24,864 nucleotides of DNA from assembly GCA_037969115.1 (NCBI GenBank), contig JBBKWQ010000300.1:1-24864 (forward strand). The letters are read 5' to 3'. Within the stretch, counting starts at the first letter, position 1, and each line of letters begins with the position of its first letter. This DNA comes from JBBKWQ01 sp037969115. Its GTDB lineage: Bacteria; Actinomycetota; Acidimicrobiia; Acidimicrobiales; Ilumatobacteraceae. The notes under the pieces are model-generated. The model was not told the origin of the DNA and made no database searches. It saw nothing but the letters and a program-made list of their open reading frames with translations. Shown here piece by piece: positions 6,258 to 13,852 of this stretch. The position numbers and the translations under genes were made by a program.

Positions 6258-7508
6258 ATGATCAAGAGAAAGCACCTGCTATCGGTAGGTATTGCCGCGT
6301 CACTGGTCCTTGCGGCCTGCGGCAGTGATGACGAAGCCTCGCCATCGACCGACGCCAGCCAGGAAACCACGGCCGACACCACAGCTGATACCACGGCCGA
6401 CACCACAGCCGACACCACAGCCGACACCGAGGCACCAGCCGACACCACGGCTGGCACCGAGGCACCGGAGACGACAGACGCACCAGCCGACATGACGGCG
6501 GTCAAGGCATGTCTCGTCACCGACCTCGCCGGCATCGACGACAAGAGCTTCAACGCCACGGCGTGGCAGGGCGTTCTCGATGCGATCGATTCCGGCGCGG
6601 CGCTGCCCGAGCCCGAGTCCTTCTTCCTCGAGAGCGACGCCGAAGCCGACTGGCAGCCGAACATCGACCAGATGATCAGTCAGGGTTGCGAGCACATCGT
6701 CACCGTGGGCTTCGCGCTCGACGCGGTCACCCAGGAGAACGCTCCGACGAACCCCGACATCAATTGGACGATCGTCGACGTCGACTTCGCCGATTTCAGC
6801 ACCGATCCTCCCACCGACGTCACCTTCGACAACGTCATCGAGCTCACCTACCAGACCGATGAAGCGGCGTTCCTCGCCGGATACGTCGCCGCTTCGGTGA
6901 GCGAGTCGGGCGTCGTGGGCACCTTCGGTGGATCGAACTTCCCGACCGTCTCCATCTTCATGGACGGCTTCTACTGGGGCGTTCAGAAGTACAACGAGGA
7001 CAACGGCACCGACGTCGCGGTCCTCGGCTGGGATCCGGCGAACCCCGACACGGGTCTGTTCACCGGTGACTTCACCGACCTCGACATCGCCCGGGCAACG
7101 GCCCAGAGCCTGCTCGACGAGGGAGCCGACGTGATCATGCCCGTCGGCGGCCAGATCAACCTGGGGGCCGCGGCCGCCATGGAAGACATCGGGATGGGTG
7201 CCGGCGGTGACGTCTTCGGCGCACTGATCGGCGTCGACACCGACCAGTTCCTGAGCGCTCCTGCGTACTCGAACCTGTGGCTCACCTCGGTCGAGAAGAA
7301 GATGGCCATTGGCGTCAGTGAGTCGATCGGGGCCACGGCGAGCGGCACGTTCACGCCGGGCAACACCCGTGGGTTCCTGTCGAACGAAGGGGTCGGCATC
7401 TCCCCGTTCCACGACTTCGACTCCATCGTCAGCGATGAGACCAAGGCTGCGGTCGAGCAGCTTCGGACCGCCATCATCGACGGTACGCAGTCAGTGAACG
7501 GCAGCTAG
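6258..7508 (+). CDS. BMP family (PnrA-like) nucleoside ABC transporter substrate-binding lipoprotein
   Basis: A GGGGGAG ribosome site precedes ATG 6258. The 416-residue precursor has a positively charged start (MIKRKH), a hydrophobic segment and lipobox LAAC with Cys21, so it is a lipoprotein on the outer face of the membrane. Residues 30-79 are a Thr/Ala/Asp-rich linker including five TTAD repeats. The BMP/PnrA domain then runs to the end, with LVTDLAGIDDKSFNATAWQG (residues 86-105) carrying the family DD-K/x-SFN ligand motif, then FGGSNFPTV, DGFYWGVQKYN and DVIMPVGGQINLGA. PnrA relatives bind purine nucleosides; exact ligands cannot be read here. It is the first gene of the importer operon and is separated from the ATPase by a strong hairpin. 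Confidence 0.92.
   Translation: MIKRKHLLSVGIAASLVLAACGSDDEASPSTDASQETTADTTADTTADTTADTTADTEAPADTTAGTEAPETTDAPADMTAVKACLVTDLAGIDDKSFNATAWQGVLDAIDSGAALPEPESFFLESDAEADWQPNIDQMISQGCEHIVTVGFALDAVTQENAPTNPDINWTIVDVDFADFSTDPPTDVTFDNVIELTYQTDEAAFLAGYVAASVSESGVVGTFGGSNFPTVSIFMDGFYWGVQKYNEDNGTDVAVLGWDPANPDTGLFTGDFTDLDIARATAQSLLDEGADVIMPVGGQINLGAAAAMEDIGMGAGGDVFGALIGVDTDQFLSAPAYSNLWLTSVEKKMAIGVSESIGATASGTFTPGNTRGFLSNEGVGISPFHDFDSIVSDETKAAVEQLRTAIIDGTQSVNGS
6366..6425 (+). repeat. Five 12-bp tandem repeats encoding TTAD
   Basis: Five in-frame copies of a 12-bp unit (ACC-AC[A/G]-GC[C/T]-GA[C/T]) lie inside the BMP lipoprotein gene and encode the flexible linker next to the lipid anchor. The copies differ only at third codon positions. 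Copy number could vary between strains without breaking the frame. Confidence 0.85.
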
Positions 7509-7518
7509 TCGATTCAAC

Positions 7519-7557
7519 CGAGACGGGGGCGCGGCATTGCGCCGCGTCCCCGTCTCG
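7519..7557 (+). terminator. Strong intra-operon hairpin between BMP lipoprotein and ATPase genes
   Basis: CGAGACGGGG at 7519-7528 pairs with CCCCGTCTCG at 7548-7557, and the inner GCGCGGC/GCCGCGT arms extend it to 17 bp with one G-U pair and a 5-nt loop. There is no following U-run. Position suggests partial attenuation or protection of the upstream mRNA 3' end, giving more binding protein than ATPase and permeases, as in many ABC import operons. Confidence 0.6.
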
Positions 7558-7597
7558 CGATTGTCTACGAGCTGTCCGACCAGAGGGGGTACGAGAC

Positions 7598-9139
7598 GTG
7601 CAGCTGGAGTTACGAGGAATCACAAAACGGTTCCCAGGGGTCCTCGCCAACGATTCGGTCGACTTGAGCGTTCGTGAGGGCGAGCTGGTGGCGCTCCTCG
7701 GTGAGAACGGTGCCGGCAAGAGCACGCTGATGAACGTGCTCTACGGTCTGTACTCCGCAGACGAGGGCGAGATCCTCATCGACGACGAACCGCTCGTGCT
7801 CGGCTCACCCGCCGAGTCGATTGCGGCCGGCATCGGCATGGTGCATCAGCACTTCATGCTGATCCCGGTGTTCACCGTTGCCGAGAACGTCATCCTCGGC
7901 GTCGAGCCGACGAATCAGCTCGGTGTGATCAACCGCCGCCAATCCGAGCAGATGGTGCGAGAGATCTCCGAGCGTTACGGCTTGGACGTCGATCCGGCGG
8001 CGATGGTCGAAAACCTCCCGATCGGCATTCAGCAGCGTGTCGAGATCATCAAGGTGCTCCAACGCGATGCCCGGTTCCTCGTCCTCGACGAGCCGACCGC
8101 TGTGCTCACGCCACAGGAGGTCGACGACCTCTTCGCCATCATCGAAGAACTGAAGCGAGCCGGCAAGGGCATCATCTTCATCAGCCACAAACTCAAGGAA
8201 GCGCTCGCCATCGCCGACCGGATCGTCGTGATGCGTCAAGGACGCACGGTCGCCGAAGTCGATCCGGCCGAGACCACCGAAGAAGAACTCGCCACGTTGA
8301 TGGTCGGTCGCCCAGTCGACTTGGTGGTGCACAAGGAAACTGCTCAACCCGGTGAACCCGTGCTCGAAGTCGATCTGCTCCACGTGCTCGACGACCGCAA
8401 CCAGCCCGCCGTAGAGGGCGTTTCGTTCACGGTTCACGCCGGTGAGATCGTCGGTATCGCCGGTGTCCAGGGCAACGGCCAGACCGAATTGGTCGAAGCA
8501 CTCACCGGGCTGCGCACGCCGCTTGCCGGCCATGTCAAGGTCAAGGGTCAAGATCTCACCACGGCGTCGCCGCGCGAGATGCACGAAGCGGGCGTCGCCC
8601 ACGTCCCCGAAGACCGCCAACGCAGTGGTCTGGTGCTCGGTTTCAACGTGAGCGAGAACGTGGTGCTCGATTCGTACTACACCGAGCCGTATTCGCACGG
8701 AATCGTCATGGACTGGAATGCGGCACGCGATCACGCCGTCGAACTGGTCGAACAGTACGACGTCCGCACACCCAGCGTCGACGTCGCCCTGTCCACGCTG
8801 TCGGGTGGGAACCAGCAGAAGGTGATCGCCGCTCGCGAGTTCAGTCGTGACGTCGATCTCATCATTGCGTCGCAACCGACTCGGGGAATCGATGTCGGCT
8901 CGATCGAGTACATCCACTCGCGCATCGTCGAGGAGCGTGACGCCGGCGCAGCGGTCGTGATCGTCTCGTCCGAACTCGACGAGGTGATGGCGCTCTCCGA
9001 CCGCTTGCTGGTGATGTTCGACGGCAAGATCGTCGCCGAACTCGACCCGAAGCAGACCACCAACTCGGAGGTCGGGCTGTACATGCTCGGCTCGGGAACA
9101 CCCCAGCCCAGTGACACCGAAGAGGAGGCAGCACGATGA
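7598..9139 (+). CDS. Nucleoside ABC transporter, double ATPase subunit
   Basis: The 513-residue protein holds two ABC ATPase domains in tandem, the layout of BMP and ribose-type importers. Domain 1 has Walker A GENGAGKST (35-43), a signature region LPIGIQQRVEI (about 139) and Walker B FLVLDEPT (about 160). Domain 2 has a degenerate Walker A, GVQGNGQTE (about 289), with Gln in place of the lysine, an intact signature LSGGNQQK (about 401) and IIASQPTRGID with Gln for the catalytic Glu. The second site is thus probably non-hydrolytic, which is usual for this family. It powers uptake through the two permeases downstream. GTG 7598 follows a GAGGGGG ribosome site, and the stop overlaps the next ATG (ATGA). 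Confidence 0.93.
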   Translation: MQLELRGITKRFPGVLANDSVDLSVREGELVALLGENGAGKSTLMNVLYGLYSADEGEILIDDEPLVLGSPAESIAAGIGMVHQHFMLIPVFTVAENVILGVEPTNQLGVINRRQSEQMVREISERYGLDVDPAAMVENLPIGIQQRVEIIKVLQRDARFLVLDEPTAVLTPQEVDDLFAIIEELKRAGKGIIFISHKLKEALAIADRIVVMRQGRTVAEVDPAETTEEELATLMVGRPVDLVVHKETAQPGEPVLEVDLLHVLDDRNQPAVEGVSFTVHAGEIVGIAGVQGNGQTELVEALTGLRTPLAGHVKVKGQDLTTASPREMHEAGVAHVPEDRQRSGLVLGFNVSENVVLDSYYTEPYSHGIVMDWNAARDHAVELVEQYDVRTPSVDVALSTLSGGNQQKVIAAREFSRDVDLIIASQPTRGIDVGSIEYIHSRIVEERDAGAAVVIVSSELDEVMALSDRLLVMFDGKIVAELDPKQTTNSEVGLYMLGSGTPQPSDTEEEAAR

Positions 9140-10308
9140 ACGAGCGCTCGTTGATGAACGAAATCACGGGTGTCGGAAGCCGCATGCGTGATGCGCTGCT
9201 GGTACCGGCATTGGCGGTGCTCACCGCCCTCCTGGTGAGCGGTCTGATCATCGCCCTCACCGACGTCGACATCCTTCGGTTGTGGGACAACGACCCCGGC
9301 GAGGCCTTCTCACAGACGCTGGAGGCGGTCGGTGGGGCCTACAAGGCGCTGTTCAATGGCTCCGTCGGGTCCGTGAACGCGCTCTCGGAAACACTGTTCG
9401 CCGCGACACCGCTGATCCTCGCCGGTCTCGCCGTCGCCGTCGGCTTCCAGGCCGGGCTCTTCAACATCGGTGCCGAGGGCCAGATGGTCATCGGTGGCAT
9501 GTTCGCATTGTTCCTCGGCTTCTCGATCGACGCACCGACGATCGTCCTGTTGCCGCTCGTGCTCATCGGTGCCATCATCGGCGGGGCATTCTGGGCGGGA
9601 ATCGCCGGGCTCCTCAGGGCGAAGACCGGCGCGCATGAGGTCATCACCACGATCATGCTGAACTTCATCGCGCTGTTCCTCGCACAGTGGCTCCTGAAGA
9701 CCACGACGTTCCAGCAGACGGGCCGTTCCGACCCGATCTCCAAGCCGGTGAACAGCGGTGCCCGGCTCCCGCACCTACTCGGATCGGACTATCGCATCAC
9801 GATCGGCTTCCTGATCGCGCTCGCCGCTGCCGGCTTCATCCATTGGTTGATGTACCGCACCAGCGTCGGATTCCAGTTCCGAACCGTCGGTGCGAACCCC
9901 GACGCAGCGAAATACGCCGGTATGAACGTCGTCTGGTTGACGGTTGCGGTGATGGCGACCTCGGGAGCGCTGGCCGGGTTGGCGGGCGCCAACCAGATCC
10001 TCGGTCTTCCCCCGTATCAAGGTTCGACGGCGTTCAGTGGTGGCATCGGCTTCGACGCCATTGCGCTGGCGCTGCTCGGTCGTTCGAAACCGCTCGGTGT
10101 CGTATGGGCCGGACTCCTCTTCGGAGCGCTCACCGCCGGCGGCCGCCAGATGCAAGGCGCCGAACGAATCCCGATCGATCTCGTCGAGGTGATCCAAGCC
10201 CTGATCATCGTGTTCATCGCGGCCCCGGCTCTCGTGCGGGCCATTTACCACATCAAGAGGCCGACCGGCGAGGGTACCGGTCAGATCACGTCGGGGTGGT
10301 CGACGTGA
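9136..10308 (+). CDS. Nucleoside ABC transporter permease, first subunit (BPD_transp_2 family)
   Basis: The 390-residue integral membrane protein has about nine to ten hydrophobic segments. Family motifs are FNIGAEGQMVIGG, AKTGAHEVITTIMLNFIAL and FRTVGANPDAAKYAGM, the last being the coupling-type loop of the branched-chain amino acid/ribose/nucleoside permease family (NupP/YufP type). It would form half of the membrane channel for substrate delivered by the BMP lipoprotein. ATG 9136 overlaps the ATPase stop and is preceded by GAGGAGG. Its TGA overlaps the next GTG start, so all three membrane-complex genes are translationally coupled. Confidence 0.92.
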   Translation: MNERSLMNEITGVGSRMRDALLVPALAVLTALLVSGLIIALTDVDILRLWDNDPGEAFSQTLEAVGGAYKALFNGSVGSVNALSETLFAATPLILAGLAVAVGFQAGLFNIGAEGQMVIGGMFALFLGFSIDAPTIVLLPLVLIGAIIGGAFWAGIAGLLRAKTGAHEVITTIMLNFIALFLAQWLLKTTTFQQTGRSDPISKPVNSGARLPHLLGSDYRITIGFLIALAAAGFIHWLMYRTSVGFQFRTVGANPDAAKYAGMNVVWLTVAVMATSGALAGLAGANQILGLPPYQGSTAFSGGIGFDAIALALLGRSKPLGVVWAGLLFGALTAGGRQMQGAERIPIDLVEVIQALIIVFIAAPALVRAIYHIKRPTGEGTGQITSGWST

Positions 10309-11579
10309 CCACGCTCGACACCGCACTCGCGACCGCAAAGGTGCGCGCCACTCCGGAGGAGAAGCGGTCACGGATCCTCACCGGGATCTACTTCGGCCTC
10401 TCTGCCTTCGTCTTCTTGGCATTCGCGTCCGACGGCGACTCCACGAAGGACGCCACGTTCAAGCTGGCGCTTCCACGCGATCGATTCGAGTCGATCGACT
10501 GGACCTTCGATCCACGACTGGTCTCGATCATCGTGGCCGTGATCCTCGCCGGCCTCGGCGTACTCCAGATCGTCTGGGGGTTCGGCAAGCGCGCCAACTT
10601 GGTGCTGGGTCTGGCGATGGTGCTGTTCGTCCTGGCGTTCCTCGGTTGGGCCGCCGCCGGGCAGTCATTCAGCCTCGTCGGCATGCTCACGTCGATGGTG
10701 GTCCTGTCGGTTCCGATCACGGCCGGTGGGCTGACGGGCCTGATGTGTGAGCGGGTCGCGGTGATCAACATCGGCATCGAGGGTCAGCTGCTCAGCGCCG
10801 CCTTCGCGGGTGCGATTCTCGGCTCGACCGCCGGCAGGTGGTTCGGACTGTTGGGAGCGGTGGCGATCGGCGCATTGCTCGGCGCGGTGCTCGCCGTGCT
10901 GGTGATCAAGTATCACGTCGACCAGATCATCGCCGGCGTGGTCATCAACATCTTCGCACTCGGTCTCACCTCGTTCCTCGCCACCCGCGTGCTTGGTCCG
11001 AATCCGGACTTCAACGCACCCGACCGGTTCGACACGATCAGCATTCCCGTGCTTGCCGACATTCCGGTCCTGGGGAACATGTTCTTCAAGAACAACGTGT
11101 TCCTGTACGGAATGCTGCTCCTGGTGGTGCTGCTTCACATTGGGCTGTTCAACACTCGGTGGGGACTGCGTTCCCGGTCGGTCGGCGAGCACCCGAAGGC
11201 GGCCGACACGCTCGGCATCGACGTGTACCGCGTGCGATACCGCAACGTGATCTTGGGCGGTTGCATCGCCGGATTCGGGGGCGCGGCGCTCACGCTCGGA
11301 TCGACCGGTCGATTCGAAGAGAACATGACGGCCGGAGTGGGCTACATCGGCCTCGCCGCGATGATCTTCGGTCGTTGGCGGCCTCTCGGCGTGCTCGGCG
11401 CAGCGCTCGTCTTCGGCTTTGCCCGTGGCCTTCAGCAGAAGCTCGGCATCCTCGGTACACCAATTCCCTCTGAGTTCCTCTCGATGGCGCCGTACTTCGT
11501 GACGATCATCGTCGTCGCCGGCCTGGTCGGCCGTGCTCGACCACCAGCCGCAGACGGCCAGCCGTACATCAAGGACTGA
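10305..11579 (+). CDS. Nucleoside ABC transporter permease, second subunit (BPD_transp_2 family)
   Basis: The 424-residue membrane protein carries the same fold as its upstream partner. Motifs are CERVAVINIGIEGQLLSAAF, KYHVDQIIAGVVINIFALG and RSVGEHPKAADTLGIDVYRV. A hydrophilic N-terminal tail and a loop around residues 45-65 precede the second helix. It matches NupQ/YufQ-type partners of BMP nucleoside importers. GTG 10305 overlaps the previous stop (GTGA) with GGGGTGG just upstream; an in-frame GTG at 10296 is the alternative. The 3' end overlaps the convergent queF gene by 11 nt, so transcripts from the two strands must meet here. Confidence 0.92.
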   Translation: MTTLDTALATAKVRATPEEKRSRILTGIYFGLSAFVFLAFASDGDSTKDATFKLALPRDRFESIDWTFDPRLVSIIVAVILAGLGVLQIVWGFGKRANLVLGLAMVLFVLAFLGWAAAGQSFSLVGMLTSMVVLSVPITAGGLTGLMCERVAVINIGIEGQLLSAAFAGAILGSTAGRWFGLLGAVAIGALLGAVLAVLVIKYHVDQIIAGVVINIFALGLTSFLATRVLGPNPDFNAPDRFDTISIPVLADIPVLGNMFFKNNVFLYGMLLLVVLLHIGLFNTRWGLRSRSVGEHPKAADTLGIDVYRVRYRNVILGGCIAGFGGAALTLGSTGRFEENMTAGVGYIGLAAMIFGRWRPLGVLGAALVFGFARGLQQKLGILGTPIPSEFLSMAPYFVTIIVVAGLVGRARPPAADGQPYIKD

Positions 11580-12039
11580 GCGGTCGGACCAGCTCCGAAA
11601 CGGCGTGCACCTCGATGCCACCGCGCGGGCGCTGTGTCAGCTCGACCGTCACGCGTTTCGGCTTCGCCGTGTCCATGATCTCGGTGGCGATCTCGGCCGC
11701 CAGCGCTTCGGCGAACACGGCCCGGTCGCGGAACCGCCACAGATACAGCTTCAGCGACTTCGACTCCACGCATGAAACGTCAGGGACATACGTGATCACC
11801 ACGGTCGACTGATCGGGCTGATCGGTGACCGGGCACATCGACGCGAGTTCGTCATTGGTGAACCGTACGAGTGTCACATTCGCGGGGGCGGGGAAGACCT
11901 CGACGTGATCGATCGCATGGCGCACCGTCGACCCCAGCACGGTGAGCCCCTCCGTGGCAGTCGTCGCAGGCGTGTCAGATGTGCCGCCGGCGGTCGCCGG
12001 ATTGGTGGGGTCACCGGCATGCCCGTTCGTTGCATCCAT
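11569..12039 (-). CDS. queF: NADPH-dependent 7-cyano-7-deazaguanine reductase (QueF, short type)
   Basis: The 156-residue protein matches short, single-domain QueF. ELASMCPVTDQPD contains the nucleophilic cysteine that forms the thioimide with preQ0. CVESKSLKLYLWRFRDRA is the NADPH/substrate motif with conserved ESKSLK, and RPRGGIEV closes the domain. QueF reduces preQ0 to preQ1, the last free-base step before queuosine is placed in tRNA anticodons. Residues 1-30 are Ala/Thr/Gly-rich and probably disordered. No other queuosine genes are in the window. ATG 12039 lies 6 nt after TAGGCT, so a leaderless transcript is plausible. It overlaps the permease gene 3' end. Confidence 0.92.
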   Translation of the reverse strand: MDATNGHAGDPTNPATAGGTSDTPATTATEGLTVLGSTVRHAIDHVEVFPAPANVTLVRFTNDELASMCPVTDQPDQSTVVITYVPDVSCVESKSLKLYLWRFRDRAVFAEALAAEIATEIMDTAKPKRVTVELTQRPRGGIEVHAVSELVRPLSP

Positions 12040-12045
12040 CGCGTC

Positions 12046-12051
12046 AGCCTA
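12046..12051 (-). promoter_or_regulatory. -10 box for leaderless queF transcript
   Basis: On the minus strand TAGGCT lies 6 nt before the queF ATG, placing the start of transcription at or next to the start codon. No Shine-Dalgarno is present. Confidence 0.4.
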
Positions 12052-12110
12052 CGAAGCCCGCCTGTTGCTTCGTCGGCGCCCCGGTCGCATCGTCAGAAAG
12101 AGTCATCTTT

Positions 12111-12131
12111 CTTGAGTGATATGTTGTCAAG
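12111..12131. promoter_or_regulatory. HAIR-like HspR operator upstream of hsp20
   Basis: CTTGAGT-N7-TGTCAAG matches the HspR-associated inverted repeat CTTGAGT-N7-ACTCAAG, with the left half exact and five of seven bases in the right half. HspR represses dnaK, clpB and, in mycobacteria, the hsp20 gene acr2. The right half overlaps the predicted -35 box, as expected for repression. Confidence 0.65.
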
Positions 12132-12152
12132 GTTTCTATCGCGGTTTAATAT
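12124..12152 (+). promoter_or_regulatory. Vegetative-type promoter of hsp20
   Basis: TTGTCA (-35, 12124-12129) and TAATAT (-10, 12147-12152) are separated by exactly 17 bp, an unusually good sigma-70-type match for this GC-rich region. Transcription would start near 12159, giving a leader of about 85 nt. Confidence 0.65.
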
Positions 12153-12189
12153 GAGTTCGTCGAACGTTCTCGACTTCGACAGTCTCGAC

Positions 12190-12230
12190 CCATCCATCGA
12201 GTTCAGAACCCCATCCATCGAGTTCAGAAC
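12190..12230 (+). repeat. Tandem 20-bp repeat, 21-bp period, in the hsp20 leader
   Basis: Two identical copies of ccatccatcgagttcagaac (12190-12209 and 12211-12230) are separated by one C. Each ends in the small palindrome GTTCAGAAC. The second copy ends exactly where the AAGGAG ribosome site begins. The role is unknown. Confidence 0.9.
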
Positions 12231-12243
12231 AAGGAGTACCCGC

Positions 12244-12648
12244 ATGTTGATGCGATTCGATCCATTCCAGGAATTGACCCGTCAAGCAGTCACCGGCACG
12301 CGACGCCACCCGGCCTCGATGCCGATGGATGCGTATCGCGACGGCGACGTGGTGCACATCTACATCGATGTCCCGGGCGTCGCGGCCGACGATCTCGACC
12401 TGACCGTCGAGAAGAACACGATGTCAGTCACCGCGAACCGTTCGTGGGAGCCGAACCCCGACGTCCAAGTGATCGCCGGTGAGCGCGCCCAGGGAACGTT
12501 CTCCCGCACGTTGCAGCTCGGCGACAACCTCGACACCGAAGCCGTCGATGCACGCTACGAGGACGGTGTTCTCCACGTCACCATTCCGGTCGCCGCAGAG
12601 GCGAAGCCACGCAAGGTCGAGGTGGGCCGCAAGGCCATCAACGCCTGA
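12244..12648 (+). CDS. Hsp20/alpha-crystallin family small heat-shock protein
   Basis: The 134-residue protein is a cytoplasmic small heat-shock chaperone that holds unfolding proteins without ATP. MLMRFDPFQELTRQAV is the typical start. The alpha-crystallin domain covers about residues 30-120, with PMDAYRDGDVVHIYIDVPGVAADDLDLTVEKNTMSVTANR and RYEDGVLHVTIPVAAEAKPRKVEV, including the closing G-x-L strand motif (GVLHVTI). ATG 12244 follows AGGAG by 7 nt. An open frame continues upstream through the promoter and repeats but starts inside the -10 region, so it is rejected. A HAIR operator and strong promoter indicate heat-inducible HspR control. A large hairpin follows the stop. Confidence 0.93.
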   Translation: MLMRFDPFQELTRQAVTGTRRHPASMPMDAYRDGDVVHIYIDVPGVAADDLDLTVEKNTMSVTANRSWEPNPDVQVIAGERAQGTFSRTLQLGDNLDTEAVDARYEDGVLHVTIPVAAEAKPRKVEVGRKAINA

Positions 12649-12687
12649 CATCGCGTCGTTGCGACCTCGCTCATTCGCTGACGTCCC

Positions 12688-12722
12688 GCGGGGCCGGCGC
12701 CACCCCCAGGCGCCGGCCCCGC
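12688..12722 (+). terminator. Strong GC hairpin after hsp20
   Basis: GCGGGGCCGGCGCC (12688-12701) pairs perfectly with GGCGCCGGCCCCGC (12709-12722), a 14-bp stem with a 7-nt loop. No U-run follows. It separates the heat-shock gene from adenosine deaminase and is the clearest terminator-like structure in the window. Confidence 0.7.
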
Positions 12723-12759
12723 TCGTTGCGGCGGGTACCACTTCGAGATGCCGTCTCGC

Positions 12760-12765
12760 TACGGT
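12760..12765 (+). promoter_or_regulatory. -10 box for leaderless add transcript
   Basis: TACGGT lies 6 nt before ATG 12772, with no Shine-Dalgarno, consistent with leaderless transcription of the add-upp operon. This also argues for 12772 rather than 12748 as the start codon. Confidence 0.4.
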
Positions 12766-12771
12766 GTGCAC

Positions 12772-13851
12772 ATGATCGAAGACCTGATCCTCCGGGCGCC
12801 CAAGGCGCTGCTTCACGATCACCTCGACGGTGGCATGCGACCGTCGACTGTTGTCGAGCTCGCATCCGAATTCGGTTATGCCGGTCTTCCGACGACCGAC
12901 GTCGACGACCTGGCCACGTGGTTCAATCGCGGCGCCAAGCGCAACGACCTCGTGTTGTACCTCGAGACCTTCGCGCACACGTGTGGCGTGATGCAGCACC
13001 GGGACGCGCTCGAGCGGGTCGCGTGGGAATGCGCGCAAGACCTCGCTGCCGACGGCGTGGTCTACGCCGAAGTTCGATTCGCTCCCGAGTTGCACACCGA
13101 GGCAGGGCTCACACTCGACGAGGTCATGGAGGCGGTGCTCGCCGGTTTCGCCCGTGGTTCCGCCGATACGCCGCTCACGCTGTACGCGATCGCCGATGCC
13201 ATGCGCACGGCCGCTCACAGCCGTGAAATCGCCGAGCTCGCCGTGCGGTACCGCGATCGGGGCGTGGTCGGTTTCGACATCGCCGGCGCCGAGGCCGGCT
13301 ACCCACCGTCGCGCCATCTCGATGCATTCCAGTACGTGATGCGTGAGAACTTCCACTCCACGATTCACGCCGGCGAAGCGTTCGGGCTGCCCAGCATCTG
13401 GGAAGCGCTCGCCTACTGCGGCGCCGAACGTCTCGGCCACGGTGTTCGGGTGGTCGACGACATCACCGGTGACGCGGGCGACGAGAAGCTCGGACGGCTC
13501 GCGTCGTACATCCGCGACCGACGAGTGCCGCTCGAGTTGTGCCCGACCTCGAACGTCAACACCGGGGTCTGCCGGTCCATCGCCGAGCACCCCATCGGCT
13601 TGCTCCGTCGTCTCCGATTCCGCGTCACCGTCAACACGGACAACCGCCTCATGAGCGATACCTCGATGACGAACGAGATGATCCAACTGCACGAAGCCTT
13701 CGGCTGGGATCTCGCCGACGTGGAGTGGCTCACGATCAACGCCATGAAGAGCGCCTTTGCGTCGTTCCCGGAACGGTTGAAGATCATCAACGGCATCATC
13801 AAACCCCAGTTCGCATCGCTGCGCACCGAAGCCTCGCTGGGAGCGATCTGA
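12772..13851 (+). CDS. add: Adenosine deaminase
   Basis: The 359-residue enzyme deaminates adenosine or deoxyadenosine to inosine or deoxyinosine in the cytoplasm. The zinc ligands are visible in LLHDHLDGG (His15, His17), in the HAGE motif that also brings the catalytic glutamate, and in VNTDNRLMSDTSMT, where one metal aspartate is kept and the next is Asn, as common in actinobacterial Add. ERLGHGVRV holds the catalytic histidine. SNVNTGVCRSI and LELCPTSN are also typical. ATG 12772 is preferred over 12748 because the family begins near LRAPKALLH and a -10 box sits just before. Upp follows one base after the stop. Confidence 0.93.
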   Translation: MIEDLILRAPKALLHDHLDGGMRPSTVVELASEFGYAGLPTTDVDDLATWFNRGAKRNDLVLYLETFAHTCGVMQHRDALERVAWECAQDLAADGVVYAEVRFAPELHTEAGLTLDEVMEAVLAGFARGSADTPLTLYAIADAMRTAAHSREIAELAVRYRDRGVVGFDIAGAEAGYPPSRHLDAFQYVMRENFHSTIHAGEAFGLPSIWEALAYCGAERLGHGVRVVDDITGDAGDEKLGRLASYIRDRRVPLELCPTSNVNTGVCRSIAEHPIGLLRRLRFRVTVNTDNRLMSDTSMTNEMIQLHEAFGWDLADVEWLTINAMKSAFASFPERLKIINGIIKPQFASLRTEASLGAI

Positions 13852-13852
13852 C

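Noticed and set aside
6366..6425. CRISPR-like or mobile repeat array
   Set aside because: Units are 12 bp, contiguous and in frame, and encode a simple Thr-rich lipoprotein linker.
12101..12125. RheA-type operator (TGTCATC-N5-GATGACA) for hsp20
   Set aside because: Only AGTCATC is present, with no matching right half; the HAIR motif fits much better.
12121..12243. Longer hsp20 product starting at ATG 12121 or 12151
   Set aside because: Both codons lie inside the predicted promoter, and ATG 12244 has a well-placed AGGAG and a normal family N-terminus. The repeat stays in frame only because its period is 21 bp.
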